64,000 nucleotides of DNA, from positions 62,001-126,000 of the forward strand of contig CAMQZC010000001.1 of assembly GCA_947039485.1 (NCBI GenBank). The letters run 5' to 3'. Positions 27,805 to 38,437 of this stretch are shown piece by piece; positions within the stretch are counted from its first letter, which is position 1, and the number at the start of each line of letters is the position of its first letter. Both the position numbers and the translations under genes were made by a program. The notes below the pieces were generated by a model. It was not told the origin of the DNA, ran no database searches, and worked only from the letters and a program-made list of their open reading frames with translations. This stretch comes from an uncultured Verrucomicrobiales bacterium. Its GTDB lineage: Bacteria > Verrucomicrobiota > Verrucomicrobiia > Verrucomicrobiales > Akkermansiaceae.

Positions 27805-28326
27805 ATGTATCCACCCATTTTGGCTCTCGACATCCAGTCTCTTGTAAGCAAGTTCGGCTTGCATACTGATGTTTTCATTGCGCACCTGATTGCCTTTAGT
27901 ATCGTCGTCGCCGTCGTCGTTAAGTTTGGTATCAAGCCCATCCAAGAACAACTTGAGGAGCGCCGCCAGCGTATCATTGATGGGGAAGAAATGCGCGCAG
28001 AGAGCGAGAAAATGCTCACTGATGTCAAGCTGACTAGCGATGTCATCATCAAAGACGCCCAAGAATTGGGACAGAGTGAGCTGACAAACGCGAAAAAAAT
28101 CGCTCAAAATCACCAAGAAGAATCGGCAGCCAAAGCCATCACCGAAGCTCAAGACATCCTCAGCAAGGCACGCAAGCAAGCTGAGCTTGAAGCAGCGCAA
28201 CAAAAGGCAGCCCTGCGAGGGGACTTTGCACGCCTCGTCGCCGAGGCTACGGCACAAGTCACGGGCAAAATCCTCAGCGAAGAGGACAAGCGCGAAATCA
28301 ACGCGAGCGCAATTGCTCAGCTCTAA
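27805..28326 (+). CDS. atpF: ATP synthase F0 subunit b
   Basis: From the ATG at 27805 the protein is 173 residues. An N-terminal membrane helix (FIAHLIAFSIVVAVVVKFG) is followed by a long, charged, Ala-rich coiled coil (about 45-165), the peripheral stalk. Upstream in-frame codons read into the non-coding gap after atpE and were not used. Confidence 0.92.
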   Translation: MYPPILALDIQSLVSKFGLHTDVFIAHLIAFSIVVAVVVKFGIKPIQEQLEERRQRIIDGEEMRAESEKMLTDVKLTSDVIIKDAQELGQSELTNAKKIAQNHQEESAAKAITEAQDILSKARKQAELEAAQQKAALRGDFARLVAEATAQVTGKILSEEDKREINASAIAQL

Positions 28327-28347
28327 TACTCTTGCACCCTCATTTTT

Positions 28348-28737
28348 ATGAAAATCTCTAAGGATGTCCAAGGCTCAGCCCGCCGTCTGCTACGCCTCTG
28401 TCTGCAGCCCGATGGCCGACTTGATCACAATCTTGTGCGCCGTGTGAGCCAAGAGATTAGCCAGCGCAAGCCCCGCAACTACATTGCACTTCTAATCTCC
28501 TTCTGTGATTTTGTTCGTCTTGAGGAAAAGCGCCACACCGCCATCATACGCTCTGCTATTGAGCTGACCGAGTCTGAGAAAATCGCTATTATGGCAAAGC
28601 TCTCAGCCAAACATGTTGGCCTGAGCTACCAATGGGATATTGAGCCTAGCCTGCTGGCTGGCTTTACCATCCAAATTGCCGATGACGTCATCGACGCAAG
28701 TGTCAAGTCACGCATTGAGCGTCTCTCATGCATCTAA
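28348..28737 (+). CDS. atpH: ATP synthase F1 subunit delta, short form
   Basis: The protein is 129 residues; typical delta/OSCP subunits have 170-185. The C-terminal half is normal: the RHTAIIRSAIELTESEK region, then LAGFTIQIADDVIDASVKSRIERL. The N-terminal helical bundle that binds the top of alpha is cut by roughly 50 residues. No in-frame start exists upstream, since atpF ends 21 bp before. It connects the b stalk to F1. Confidence 0.85.
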   Translation: MKISKDVQGSARRLLRLCLQPDGRLDHNLVRRVSQEISQRKPRNYIALLISFCDFVRLEEKRHTAIIRSAIELTESEKIAIMAKLSAKHVGLSYQWDIEPSLLAGFTIQIADDVIDASVKSRIERLSCI

Positions 28738-28784
28738 TCCTTTTTCACCTTTAACTTAACCCCCTTACCCCCCCCTCTATATAT

Positions 28785-30317
28785 ATGAGCAGCATCGTCC
28801 AAGAACTGGAAGCCGAAATCCGCAAGGCCAGCGCGGCCATCGTCAATGAAAATGTGGGCACCATCAAGTCCATTGGTGACGGTGTCGCACGCATCGAAGG
28901 TCTGAGCAACGCCATGCTCAACGAGATGATTGAAATGCCCGGCGGCATCATCGCCCTCGCCATGAACCTCGAAGAAAACGAAGTTGGAGCCGTGCTCCTC
29001 GGTCGCGGCAGCGAGCTCAAAGAGGGCGATAGCTGCAAGACAACAGGTCGCCTCCTCCAAGTCCCCGTCGGCCCAGGCCTGCTCGGTCGCGTCGTTGACA
29101 CCCTCGGTACCCCCCTCGATGGCAAGGGACCAATTGAATCAGTCGATCACTACCCCGTAGAAAAGATTGCTTCCGGTATCATTACCCGTCAGGGTGTGAG
29201 TCAGCCCGTGCAGACAGGCATCCTCTCCATTGACGCCATGATCCCCATCGGTCGTGGACAGCGTGAGCTCATCATTGGTGACCGCTCCACTGGCAAAACA
29301 GCCCTCGCGATTGACACCATCATCTCACAGGCCCAGCAGAATATTAAAGCTGAGGCCACCGATCAGAGCGACTACCGCCCGATGTATAGCGTCTACGTAG
29401 CCATCGGTCAAAAGCGCGCCACGGTGAGCCGTATTGTAAGCAAGCTTGAAGAATCAGGCGCGCTGCCTTATACCATCGTCGTCGTAGCCTCCGCATCCGA
29501 GAGTGCCGCTATGCAGTACCTCGCCCCCTACGCAGGTTGCGCCATGGGTGAGTACTTCATGGATCAGGGACAGGATGCACTCATCGTCTTTGATGACCTC
29601 TCCAAGCACGCAGTAGCCTACCGTCAGGTATCGCTCATCCTGCGCCGTCCCTCGGGTCGTGAGGCCTATCCTGGTGATGTCTTCTACCTCCATAGCCGCC
29701 TGCTTGAGCGCTCCGCACGCATCAACACCGAGGGTGGACGCAAAGGTGGCTCACTCACAGCCCTGCCCATTATTGAGACGCAGGCAGGTGACGTATCCGC
29801 TTACATCCCTACCAACGTGATTTCCATCACTGATGGTCAGATTTTCCTCGACACTGACCTTTTCTACCAAGGTGTGCGCCCAGCCATCAACGTAGGTATC
29901 TCCGTGAGTCGTGTAGGCTCTACAGCCCAGACCAAGATTGTCAAGAAGCTCGCAGGTACTATCAAGCTCGACCTCGCACAGTTCGAAGAGCTCCAAGCCT
30001 TCGCGCAATTCGGCTCCGACCTCGACGCCAACACCCGCAGCAAGCTCGATCGCGGTAGCCGCATCACCGAACTATTCAAACAGGGACTCTACAAGCCCAA
30101 GAGCCTCGGCATCGAGGTCATCAGTCTCTACGCCATCCAGCGCGGCTACTTCGACAAAGTTGAGGTAGAGCAGGTGCAGTCCGTACGTGACAAGCTTGAA
30201 GAGCGCGCCAGCATGGACGCAGATCTCATCGCCGAAATTGAGCAAATCCAAGAACTCACCCCAGAGCTTGATGCCAAGCTCAAGGCCTTTATGGAGAGCT
30301 TCAACTTCAGCGCCTAA
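28785..30317 (+). CDS. atpA: ATP synthase F1 subunit alpha
   Basis: The protein has 510 residues, standard length. The P-loop [13 protein letters not shown] begins near residue 165. The signature [14 protein letters not shown] and the arginine-finger region are present. It forms the non-catalytic nucleotide sites of the F1 hexamer with beta. A pyrimidine-rich gap of 47 bp separates it from atpH. Confidence 0.97.
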   Translation: MSSIVQELEAEIRKASAAIVNENVGTIKSIGDGVARIEGLSNAMLNEMIEMPGGIIALAMNLEENEVGAVLLGRGSELKEGDSCKTTGRLLQVPVGPGLLGRVVDTLGTPLDGKGPIESVDHYPVEKIASGIITRQGVSQPVQTGILSIDAMIPIGRGQRELIIGDRSTGKTALAIDTIISQAQQNIKAEATDQSDYRPMYSVYVAIGQKRATVSRIVSKLEESGALPYTIVVVASASESAAMQYLAPYAGCAMGEYFMDQGQDALIVFDDLSKHAVAYRQVSLILRRPSGREAYPGDVFYLHSRLLERSARINTEGGRKGGSLTALPIIETQAGDVSAYIPTNVISITDGQIFLDTDLFYQGVRPAINVGISVSRVGSTAQTKIVKKLAGTIKLDLAQFEELQAFAQFGSDLDANTRSKLDRGSRITELFKQGLYKPKSLGIEVISLYAIQRGYFDKVEVEQVQSVRDKLEERASMDADLIAEIEQIQELTPELDAKLKAFMESFNFSA

Positions 30318-30342
30318 CCCCTAATCGAGAGCCTTAGACCCC

Positions 30343-31206
30343 ATGTCAAGCCTCAGAGACATCAAGCGCCGCATTAAGTCGGTACGCAATACTTCGCAGA
30401 TCACCAAGGCCATGCAAATGGTGGCGTCTGCCAAGATGCGACGTGCGCAAAATATGGCCCTGCAAGGACGCAACTACATCAGCGCCCTAGCCAAGGTCTT
30501 TGCCCACTTAGAAGAGAGCATCAAAGAGAGCAACAGCGAGTTGATGCACACGCGCGAAGAAGGCAAAAGCCTCATCATCGTCGTGAACACCGACCGCGGT
30601 CTCTGCGGCGGTCTCAACTCCAACCTCTTTCGCGAAGTCCTCGCTAAGAGCCCCGCTGATGCAGACTATGTGACCATCGGAGCTAAGCTCAACACGCAGA
30701 TTATACGAGCAGATCGCAAGTTGCTTGCCTCCTTCTCCCTCTCTGATAATTTTGATGACAAGGCCCTCAAGCCCATCTTTGACTTCATCCGCAAGAGCTA
30801 TCTTGAGGATGGCTACAAGGAGGTCATCATTGCCTATCAGGAATTCATCAACGTCATGGTGCAGAAGCCCAAGTTACACCAGCTGCTCCCCATCACAGCT
30901 GAGGAACTCATGGCGATAGCCGATGAGGGTGATTACAACATGGATAGTAGCAACTTCCTGCTTGAACCCTCAGCTGATGATTTACTGCGCTCCATCCTGC
31001 CCCTCTACTTCTTTAACATGCTCACCCAGGTGGTGCTCGAAGGCAAGGCCTCGGAGCAGTCAGCACGCATGGTCGCCATGAAGGCCGCCACCGAAAACGC
31101 CAAGGGAATCATCGACTGCCTCACGCTGGAGTACAACAAGGCTCGTCAAACACAGATTACCAACGAGCTGCTGGAAATTACCACCGCTACGAAAGCTATG
31201 GAGTAA
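30343..31206 (+). CDS. atpG: ATP synthase F1 subunit gamma
   Basis: The protein has 287 residues. The N-terminal helix RDIKRRIKSVRNTSQITKAM and the C-terminal helix, with MKAATENAKGIIDCLTLEYNKARQ split by Met-Val-Ala, form the rotating shaft. The central TDRGLCGGLN segment is the conserved Rossmann-like core. It lies 25 bp after atpA. Confidence 0.95.
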   Translation: MSSLRDIKRRIKSVRNTSQITKAMQMVASAKMRRAQNMALQGRNYISALAKVFAHLEESIKESNSELMHTREEGKSLIIVVNTDRGLCGGLNSNLFREVLAKSPADADYVTIGAKLNTQIIRADRKLLASFSLSDNFDDKALKPIFDFIRKSYLEDGYKEVIIAYQEFINVMVQKPKLHQLLPITAEELMAIADEGDYNMDSSNFLLEPSADDLLRSILPLYFFNMLTQVVLEGKASEQSARMVAMKAATENAKGIIDCLTLEYNKARQTQITNELLEITTATKAME

Positions 31207-31256
31207 GTCCAGTCACTGACAATAAACTCCGTAACATCAACACTCAACAATATTAG

Positions 31257-32702
<1,446 letters not shown>

Positions 32703-32738
32703 TCGAGCTAGCCCTAGCTTTTAACCTAGCAATATTTT

Positions 32739-33152
32739 ATGCCTCTGCAATTCACCATCATTACCCCGATGCGTACCGCGCTTGACTGCGAGGTGCTAGC
32801 CCTGCAGCTGCCAGCGTCCGAGGGAGAGCTTGAGATTCTCCCTGATCACGTTGATCTCATCAGCTCGGTTGAGAATGGCGAGCTGCGCTATCGCCCAGTC
32901 GTTGGTGAGGCCAAAAGCCTCTTCATCGGTGGCGGCTTCTTGCAAGTAGAGCACAACAAAATCCTCATCGTCACTGACATTGCTGTTGAAGCAGGTGACA
33001 TTGATAAGGATAGCGTTGAGAAAGCCATCGAGCGTGCTCAGATCGCGCTCAAGAACCGCGACTCCGTGCTTACACGTGAGGAGCAGACCTACCTTGAGGG
33101 CAAGATTGCTCAGCAGCTTGCCATGCTTGACTTCCGCAAGAATAAACGCTAA
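32739..33152 (+). CDS. atpC: ATP synthase F1 subunit epsilon
   Basis: The protein has 137 residues. An N-terminal beta sandwich contains LPASEGELEILPDHVDLIS, the standard family motif (usually GEIGILPGH). A two-helix C-terminal part follows (DIDKDSVEKAIERAQIAL to the end), which in other bacteria can extend to inhibit ATP hydrolysis. It is the last gene of the operon, before a strong terminator. Confidence 0.93.
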   Translation: MPLQFTIITPMRTALDCEVLALQLPASEGELEILPDHVDLISSVENGELRYRPVVGEAKSLFIGGGFLQVEHNKILIVTDIAVEAGDIDKDSVEKAIERAQIALKNRDSVLTREEQTYLEGKIAQQLAMLDFRKNKR

Positions 33153-33188
33153 GCAATACGCACATCTACTAGGCAGTGCCTATCAACT

Positions 33189-33212
33189 AAAGCCCCTTAG
33201 GGGGCTTTTTTT
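33189..33212 (+). terminator. Intrinsic terminator of the atp operon
   Basis: AAAGCCCC-TTAG-GGGGCTTT is followed by a T run, 37 bp after the atpC stop. Confidence 0.9.
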
Positions 33213-33227
33213 GCTTTTAAGCAGGCT

Positions 33228-33541
33228 AAAGAAATTATCAAAGTTGCCTGCGTAGCCGTCCGCATCAGCTACGGCACAGATAGAGGATAGGCATCATAAC
33301 TCTTATCCAGCCCAGAGCTCAGTTATCTGCACGAGGGTGGGAAGATATCCGTTGAGCAAAACAAGCCAGCAATAGCCCACATAATTTAGCAAGTTGTCAG
33401 AGATGAGGGCTATAAAATCTACAAGATGAACAGTGTATTTTCGATGGCAGCGCAGAGGATCCATATCCCGATATGATCCATCCAAGTGACATTGGTGCTG
33501 GCATTACCGCTGAAGATATGGCTCGCCCTATAACTGAATGA
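33228..33541 (+). pseudogene. Decayed remnant resembling an SGNH/GDSL hydrolase
   Basis: Conceptual translation across stops and frameshifts gives IIKVACVAVRISYG near 33232, which resembles the KVACVGDSITYG block I of SGNH esterases. Further on, 33447-33541 reads YPDMIHPSDIGAGITAEDMA, like the terminal D-x-x-H-P block V. Several stops lie between. The similarity is by eye only, so this is a suggestion of an old, eroded gene. Confidence 0.35.
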
Positions 33542-33874
33542 ATCTTATGTCTCCCCTGTTTTGCTGACTGACGTTCTACGTCGATTACTTCATACGCTTC
33601 TCCTTTTTCGATGGCTTACTTAATTAAAATTATTACTAAAATAGGGGCATGAAAAAGATTGTTCTATGAGGATTATTTTAGTTTAGATGTATTCATAATC
33701 AGATATTTATAAATTAAATAACATTTTTTGTTTTTGATTGCTGATGCTGAGAATATTAGGATATGCCCTTTGAGTAGCTGGTATTATAGGCGTGTCATGC
33801 AAAGCTAGAAAAGCGACTATAATAGTGAAATTCATCTTGCTTGTTTTATTGAACTGTGTTATTTTTCAATCACC
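33542..33874. other. AT-rich upstream region of pckG
   Basis: No gene is visible. A TATAAT at 33818-33823 lies about 51 bp before the pckG start and is a plausible -10 box; its -35 partner is weak. Confidence 0.35.
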
Positions 33875-35713
33875 ATGAAAATCACTGGCACTACACACAA
33901 GAATGCAGCTCAGTGGGTCGAAGAAGTCGCCCAACTTTGCAAGCCCGACGCCATCTACTGGTGCGATGGTTCTGAAGAAGAGAACACAGAAATGTGCGAT
34001 ATGCTGGTTGCCAACGGCACCTACATTCGCCTGAATCCTAATAAGCGCCCCGGCAGCTTCTTAGCTCGTTCTACTCCTTCTGACGTTGCACGCGTAGAAG
34101 AACGCACCTTCATCTGCTCCGAAAAGGAAGAAGATGCAGGTCCTACCAACTACTGGAAGTCCCCCACAGAAATGCGGGAAATCCTTAACCCCCTCTTTGA
34201 CGGCTGCATGAAGGGTCGTACAATGTACGTCATCCCCTTCTGCATGGGTCCTATCGATTCTCCTCTCGCTAAGATTGGTATCGAAATTAGTGACTCCGCT
34301 TATGTCGTAACAAACATGCGCATCATGACCACCATGGGTGGTCCTGTTCTCGTACGCCTCGAGTCCGAAGCAAACGCTGGTGGTGGCAATCCTAAGCGTG
34401 ATGGCTACGCTACATTCGTACGCTGCCTCCACACTGTTGGCGCTCCCCTCGCTGAAGGTGAAGCTGACGTAACTTGGCCTTGCAACCTCGATAAGTACAT
34501 CGCCCACTTCCCAAGCACACAGGAAATCATTTCCTTCGGTTCCGGTTACGGTGGCAACGCGCTCCTCGGCAAAAAATGCCTCGCACTTCGCATCGCTTCT
34601 GGCATCGCCAGCAAGAATACTTGGATGGCTGAGCACATGCTCCTCCTTGGTATCACTGATCCTAGCGGCAAAAAGACCTACATCGGTGGTGCATTCCCCT
34701 CCGCATGTGGCAAGACCAACCTCGCTATGCTTATTCCTCCAACGGAATATGCTGAAAAGGGCTGGAAAACTTCCATTATCGGTGATGATATCGCTTGGAT
34801 CTGGCCCCATGAAGATGGTACCTTCCACGCAATCAACCCTGAAAACGGTTACTTCGGCGTAGCTCCAGGTACTTCCTTTGCTACTAACCCAACCGCAATG
34901 CACTCCATTGAGAAGAACATCATCTTCACCAACGTTGGTCTTACCGACGACGGCGACGTATGGTGGGAAGGTATGGACGGCGACGCTCCTGCACACGCAA
35001 TCGACTGGCAAGGTAACGATTGGACACCAGCAAGCGGTGTCAATTGCGCACATCCCAACAGCCGCTTCACAGCTCCTGCAAAGAACTGCCCAACACTCGA
35101 TCCTGAGTACACAAACCCTGAAGGTGTCTCCCTCTCCGCTATCCTCTTTGGCGGTCGTCGTGCCACAACAATGCCACTCGTCTTCCAATCCCGCGATTGG
35201 AACCACGGTGTCTACGTTGGCGCAACAATGGGCTCTGAAATGACAGCTGCAGCATTCGGTCAGATTGGTACAGTCCGTCGTGACCCAATGGCCATGAAGC
35301 CCTTTATTGGCTACCACGTAGGTGACTACTGCCAGCATTGGATCAACATGGGCACAACTGTTGCTAATCCTCCAGCAATCTTCAACATCAACTGGTTCCG
35401 CAAGACTCCAGAAGGTAAGTGGTGCTGGCCTGGTTTTGGTGACAACATGCGTGTCATCGAATGGATCCTCAACCGTGTCAACGGCAAAGTTGCTGGTGTA
35501 CAGACTCCTCTTGGTGTCTCCCCAAGCTTCGAAGACCTCAATACAGCTGGTATCAGCTACAATGAAGAAGACTTCAAGGCTAACAACGAACTCATCAGCT
35601 CCGAATGGAAAGCTGAACTCGAATCTCAAACTGAACTCTTCGCATCTATGGGTGACAAGCTCCCCGCAGAACTCGAAGCTCAGCGCCAAATCCTCCTCAA
35701 CGCATTCGCTTAA
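33875..35713 (+). CDS. pckG: Phosphoenolpyruvate carboxykinase (GTP)
   Basis: The protein has 612 residues, typical of the GTP class. It converts oxaloacetate and GTP to PEP and CO2, the first committed step of gluconeogenesis, or runs in reverse for CO2 fixation. The P-loop FPSACGKTNLAML includes the reactive Cys278 that marks GTP-dependent enzymes. Other blocks include RTMYVIPFCMGP and GDDIAWIW. Codon choice differs from many neighbours: GAA strongly exceeds GAG and ACA is common, which may reflect high expression or a different origin. It stands alone with its own terminator. Confidence 0.96.
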   Translation: MKITGTTHKNAAQWVEEVAQLCKPDAIYWCDGSEEENTEMCDMLVANGTYIRLNPNKRPGSFLARSTPSDVARVEERTFICSEKEEDAGPTNYWKSPTEMREILNPLFDGCMKGRTMYVIPFCMGPIDSPLAKIGIEISDSAYVVTNMRIMTTMGGPVLVRLESEANAGGGNPKRDGYATFVRCLHTVGAPLAEGEADVTWPCNLDKYIAHFPSTQEIISFGSGYGGNALLGKKCLALRIASGIASKNTWMAEHMLLLGITDPSGKKTYIGGAFPSACGKTNLAMLIPPTEYAEKGWKTSIIGDDIAWIWPHEDGTFHAINPENGYFGVAPGTSFATNPTAMHSIEKNIIFTNVGLTDDGDVWWEGMDGDAPAHAIDWQGNDWTPASGVNCAHPNSRFTAPAKNCPTLDPEYTNPEGVSLSAILFGGRRATTMPLVFQSRDWNHGVYVGATMGSEMTAAAFGQIGTVRRDPMAMKPFIGYHVGDYCQHWINMGTTVANPPAIFNINWFRKTPEGKWCWPGFGDNMRVIEWILNRVNGKVAGVQTPLGVSPSFEDLNTAGISYNEEDFKANNELISSEWKAELESQTELFASMGDKLPAELEAQRQILLNAFA

Positions 35714-35762
35714 GAATAGCCTGAGTAGAATTTGATACTCTGTAAAGAGTATAACAAATCAC

Positions 35763-35800
35763 GGCAGCCGCTCCAATTTTGGAGTGGCTGCTTTGTTTTT
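35763..35800 (+). terminator. Intrinsic terminator of pckG
   Basis: GCAGCCGCTCCA-ATTT-TGGAGTGGCTGC, with one G-T pair, is followed by a T-rich run. Confidence 0.85.
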
Positions 35801-36339
35801 TTGTCGAAGTTATGGTATTTATTAGCGCTCTAGATATTCTTGATGGCTAAAATACAATTCGTATGAACGACATATTGAACTGAGTAGCTCAGATAGCCGT
35901 GCTGGTGCTCTCCTCCTCGTATGATGGGGGAAATTGCTAATGACAATTTTGCACGCTCAATTTGTAGCGTTGATTGTCGCCCTGCTGCGCCAACATTTGA
36001 ATAGTTCGCAGGGGCGTTCTGGCTACAGTACACGCACTAGGAGGTCAAGTAGCTCAAGTACTGGCTCATCAGTTGCTGAGAATAGCTTGGCTTGACGAGG
36101 GTTACAGCAGCTGATTCGGGATATGATTAAGATATCCTCGCGAGCGATACTGATAGTGGCGATTTTTTGTATCTACCGCGCTTCATTATCAATGCTGTCG
36201 ATGCGCCTTGGGGCGAGCGATGTTGTTATCAATTGTGTCTTGCGCATCCATGGACTGGCCATGTGGCAAAGCTGAGGTGGTGAATCTCAATTTTCGAGCT
36301 CAGCTAGTTGCTTTTCACATCTCAACGGAGGGCTTGTGC
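35801..36339. other. Non-coding or eroded stretch
   Basis: The stretch is about 540 bp. A minus-strand frame at 35830-36033 contains NYSNVGAAGRQSTLQIERAK, but there is no family match by eye and no flanking signal. Other frames are broken. It may be an eroded gene; nothing definite can be called. Confidence 0.3.
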
Positions 36340-37311
36340 TTAGAGGCTGGGGCTCGGCTGGCTTGCCGTTCTGCGTAGACGCAGGATTTGGACGGCGGCT
36401 TCGCTGGAGCTGATGTTGATGAGTTCACCTGTGGGGAAGCGTAGCTTGTAGCTTGCGCCAGTGCGAGGCAACATGAGGCGCAGCATCTCTCGCATATCAT
36501 CCTTCGGGCTGGGCAGCATTCCTCTATCAATGATATTGCCTGCTGTGTCGATGAGCTCGACTTGCTCGACGGTCTCGCTGCGTGGGAGGAGGTCAATCAT
36601 GAGGCGTTGCTTATCGGCTGGGATATTACTCTGCTCATACCAATTGCGTGCGAGCTTGGTGTAGCGTTCGCTGACATCCTCGGCTCCGATGCGATTGTTA
36701 CTCATGTCCCAAGGCATGCAGAAGTACATGGAGGGCGCTGCTGGGGGACGGTTGCTGGTCGCCATGATGCGCTGGTAGAGTTGCTTGCTATCGAGCATGC
36801 CCACAGCCTCCATGACCCAAGGTGTATTAAATTCCTTCTCGTTGAACTCCAGCATGCGCCACTCGTTATCGAGATAGACCTCGGTCCAAGTGTGGTTACC
36901 GCGTAGGTGATTCCATGAGAGGACTCCCACGATGCGCGCGGGAATACCTACAGAGCGGAGAGCTGCCGCGTAGAAAATACTCAGCCCTGTGCAAGAGGCT
37001 TTTTTATCTCGCAGGCTTTCCATCGGGTTCATACAGGCACGACTGCGCTTACGACTATAGTGGACGCCAGTAGCTTTACTTAGCTTGCGGCTGATACGCA
37101 GGGCGGCCTGTTGAGCAGTTTGGGCATCCTTGGTGAGGGGCAGGGTGATGCTGCGCATCGTGCCACGCCAGTCGCTGGCGGACTCATCGAGAAATTGATC
37201 GGGCGTGACATAGTGCTCGATGATGTCCTTGCTGAGATGTTGTGCCCATTTATCCTCTGCGATGCAGATGTTGCTTAACAGGCAGAGTAGGCTGATGAAT
37301 CGTACAATCAT
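36340..37311 (-). CDS. Secreted transglutaminase-like protein
   Basis: The 323-residue protein has a signal peptide (FISLLCLLSNICIA). A transglutaminase-like core spans about 60-165, with the nucleophile Cys107 in KKASCTGLSIFYAAALRSVGIPAR and His140 in RGNHTWTEVYLD. The third position (WRMLEFNE) carries Glu155 where Asp is usual. A C-terminal beta-rich part (220-323) is unrecognised. Bacterial members act as proteases or amidases more often than crosslinkers. It starts 27 bp after queC and may share its transcript, although the function is unrelated. Confidence 0.82.
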   Translation of the reverse strand: MIVRFISLLCLLSNICIAEDKWAQHLSKDIIEHYVTPDQFLDESASDWRGTMRSITLPLTKDAQTAQQAALRISRKLSKATGVHYSRKRSRACMNPMESLRDKKASCTGLSIFYAAALRSVGIPARIVGVLSWNHLRGNHTWTEVYLDNEWRMLEFNEKEFNTPWVMEAVGMLDSKQLYQRIMATSNRPPAAPSMYFCMPWDMSNNRIGAEDVSERYTKLARNWYEQSNIPADKQRLMIDLLPRSETVEQVELIDTAGNIIDRGMLPSPKDDMREMLRLMLPRTGASYKLRFPTGELINISSSEAAVQILRLRRTASQPSPSL

Positions 37312-37337
37312 GCTTGTCTTGGGGGCAGGGCTGCCTC

Positions 37338-37994
37338 TTATTGCTCGTAGGTGGTAGGGTCGCTGATACCAGCGGCACTGAGAGCCTGCTTGCGCTCACT
37401 GCAGGTGGAGCAGGTGCCGCAGTGTTGCTCCCGACCACAGTAGCAGGAGTAGGTCCGCTCGATATTGACCCCAAGCTTGGCGGCGAGGCTAGCAATCTCT
37501 GTCTTGTTCTCGTTGATAAAGGGACGCAGAATCTCAAGCTGGGCATAGGTGCCCTCGCTGATGGCCGTACTCATCGCCTGCATGAAGCTCTCACGGCAGT
37601 CAGGATAGATGCTGTGATCGCCCGCATGGGCAGCAATGACGAGCCCATGTGCATCCTTGCTCTCAGCGATACCCGCTGCAATAGCGAGGAAAATGCCGTT
37701 GCGGAAGGGGACGACCGTTAGCTTCATATTCTCCTCCGCATAATCACCAGTAGGTATGCTCTCAGCACCACTCAAGAGAGCGGAACTGAGATGCTCGGAG
37801 ATTGCACGGATGTCAATCTGATGGTAGGGGATACCAAGACTCTCTGCCTGCCATTGAGCACAAGCTAGCTCACGCTGGGCGTGGTTGCTGCCGTAGTCAA
37901 AGGCGAGTGCACAGACGACCTCATGATGGAGATGTGCCCAGTGCAGGGCGGTGCTGGAGTCCAGCCCCCCTGAGAGAAGTACAGCGACTTTCAT
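37338..37994 (-). CDS. queC: 7-cyano-7-deazaguanine (preQ0) synthase
   Basis: From the ATG at 37994 the protein is 218 residues; an upstream in-frame ATG at 38081 lies inside queF and was not used. QueC makes preQ0 from carboxydeazaguanine, ammonia and ATP. The PP-loop SGGLDSSTALHWA is at residues 8-20, and the zinc-binding block CYCGREQHCGTCSTC is near the C-terminus. It lies 7 bp after queF. Together they give the preQ0-to-preQ1 steps of queuosine synthesis. Confidence 0.95.
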   Translation of the reverse strand: MKVAVLLSGGLDSSTALHWAHLHHEVVCALAFDYGSNHAQRELACAQWQAESLGIPYHQIDIRAISEHLSSALLSGAESIPTGDYAEENMKLTVVPFRNGIFLAIAAGIAESKDAHGLVIAAHAGDHSIYPDCRESFMQAMSTAISEGTYAQLEILRPFINENKTEIASLAAKLGVNIERTYSCYCGREQHCGTCSTCSERKQALSAAGISDPTTYEQ

Positions 37995-38001
37995 CGGGTG
38001 A

Positions 38002-38433
38002 TTAGGCTGGTGTGTTCTCGGGCTGATGCTCAGCAATGCAGCTGAGTTGGATGCCGCCACGCGCGCCAAAGCGTCCCTCAACCCTCATCCATGCAGGATC
38101 AATTGTTGCAATAAGATCATCGAGGATACGATTGACAATTTGCTCATTGAAGGATGGATAGTTGCGGAAGGAAGCGAGGTAGTACTTGAGGCTTTTTGTC
38201 TCCACGATGCTTGCTGCTGGGCAGTAAGTGATGGTGAGGTGGCAGCTATCAGGCTGGCCCGTCACTGGGCAGAGTGAGGAGAACTCATGTGTGTCCAGCA
38301 CGATGCGGTAGGCTCGCTGAGGGCTGCGGTTGGGGAAGGCCTCAAGCTTAGCATCATCAGGGTTGGTATGGAAGTCGCTGTGCTTGCCCAGCATGCTGAG
38401 GGCTGCGTTGGAGGTCTGTGTAGAATCGCTCAT
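38002..38433 (-). CDS. queF: NADPH-dependent 7-cyano-7-deazaguanine reductase
   Basis: The protein is 143 residues from the ATG at 38433, which is 4 bp after the cysS stop; an earlier ATG would overlap cysS. The short form is the T-fold type I QueF. The catalytic Cys is in FSSLCPVTGQPD, followed by the ES-type SLKYYLASFRN block. It reduces preQ0 to preQ1 with NADPH. It is co-transcribed with queC. Confidence 0.94.
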   Translation of the reverse strand: MSDSTQTSNAALSMLGKHSDFHTNPDDAKLEAFPNRSPQRAYRIVLDTHEFSSLCPVTGQPDSCHLTITYCPAASIVETKSLKYYLASFRNYPSFNEQIVNRILDDLIATIDPAWMRVEGRFGARGGIQLSCIAEHQPENTPA

Positions 38434-38437
38434 AATT

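Noticed and set aside
35830-36033. Minus-strand 67-residue frame
   Set aside because: No family, no operon context and broken surroundings; listed only as part of an eroded stretch.
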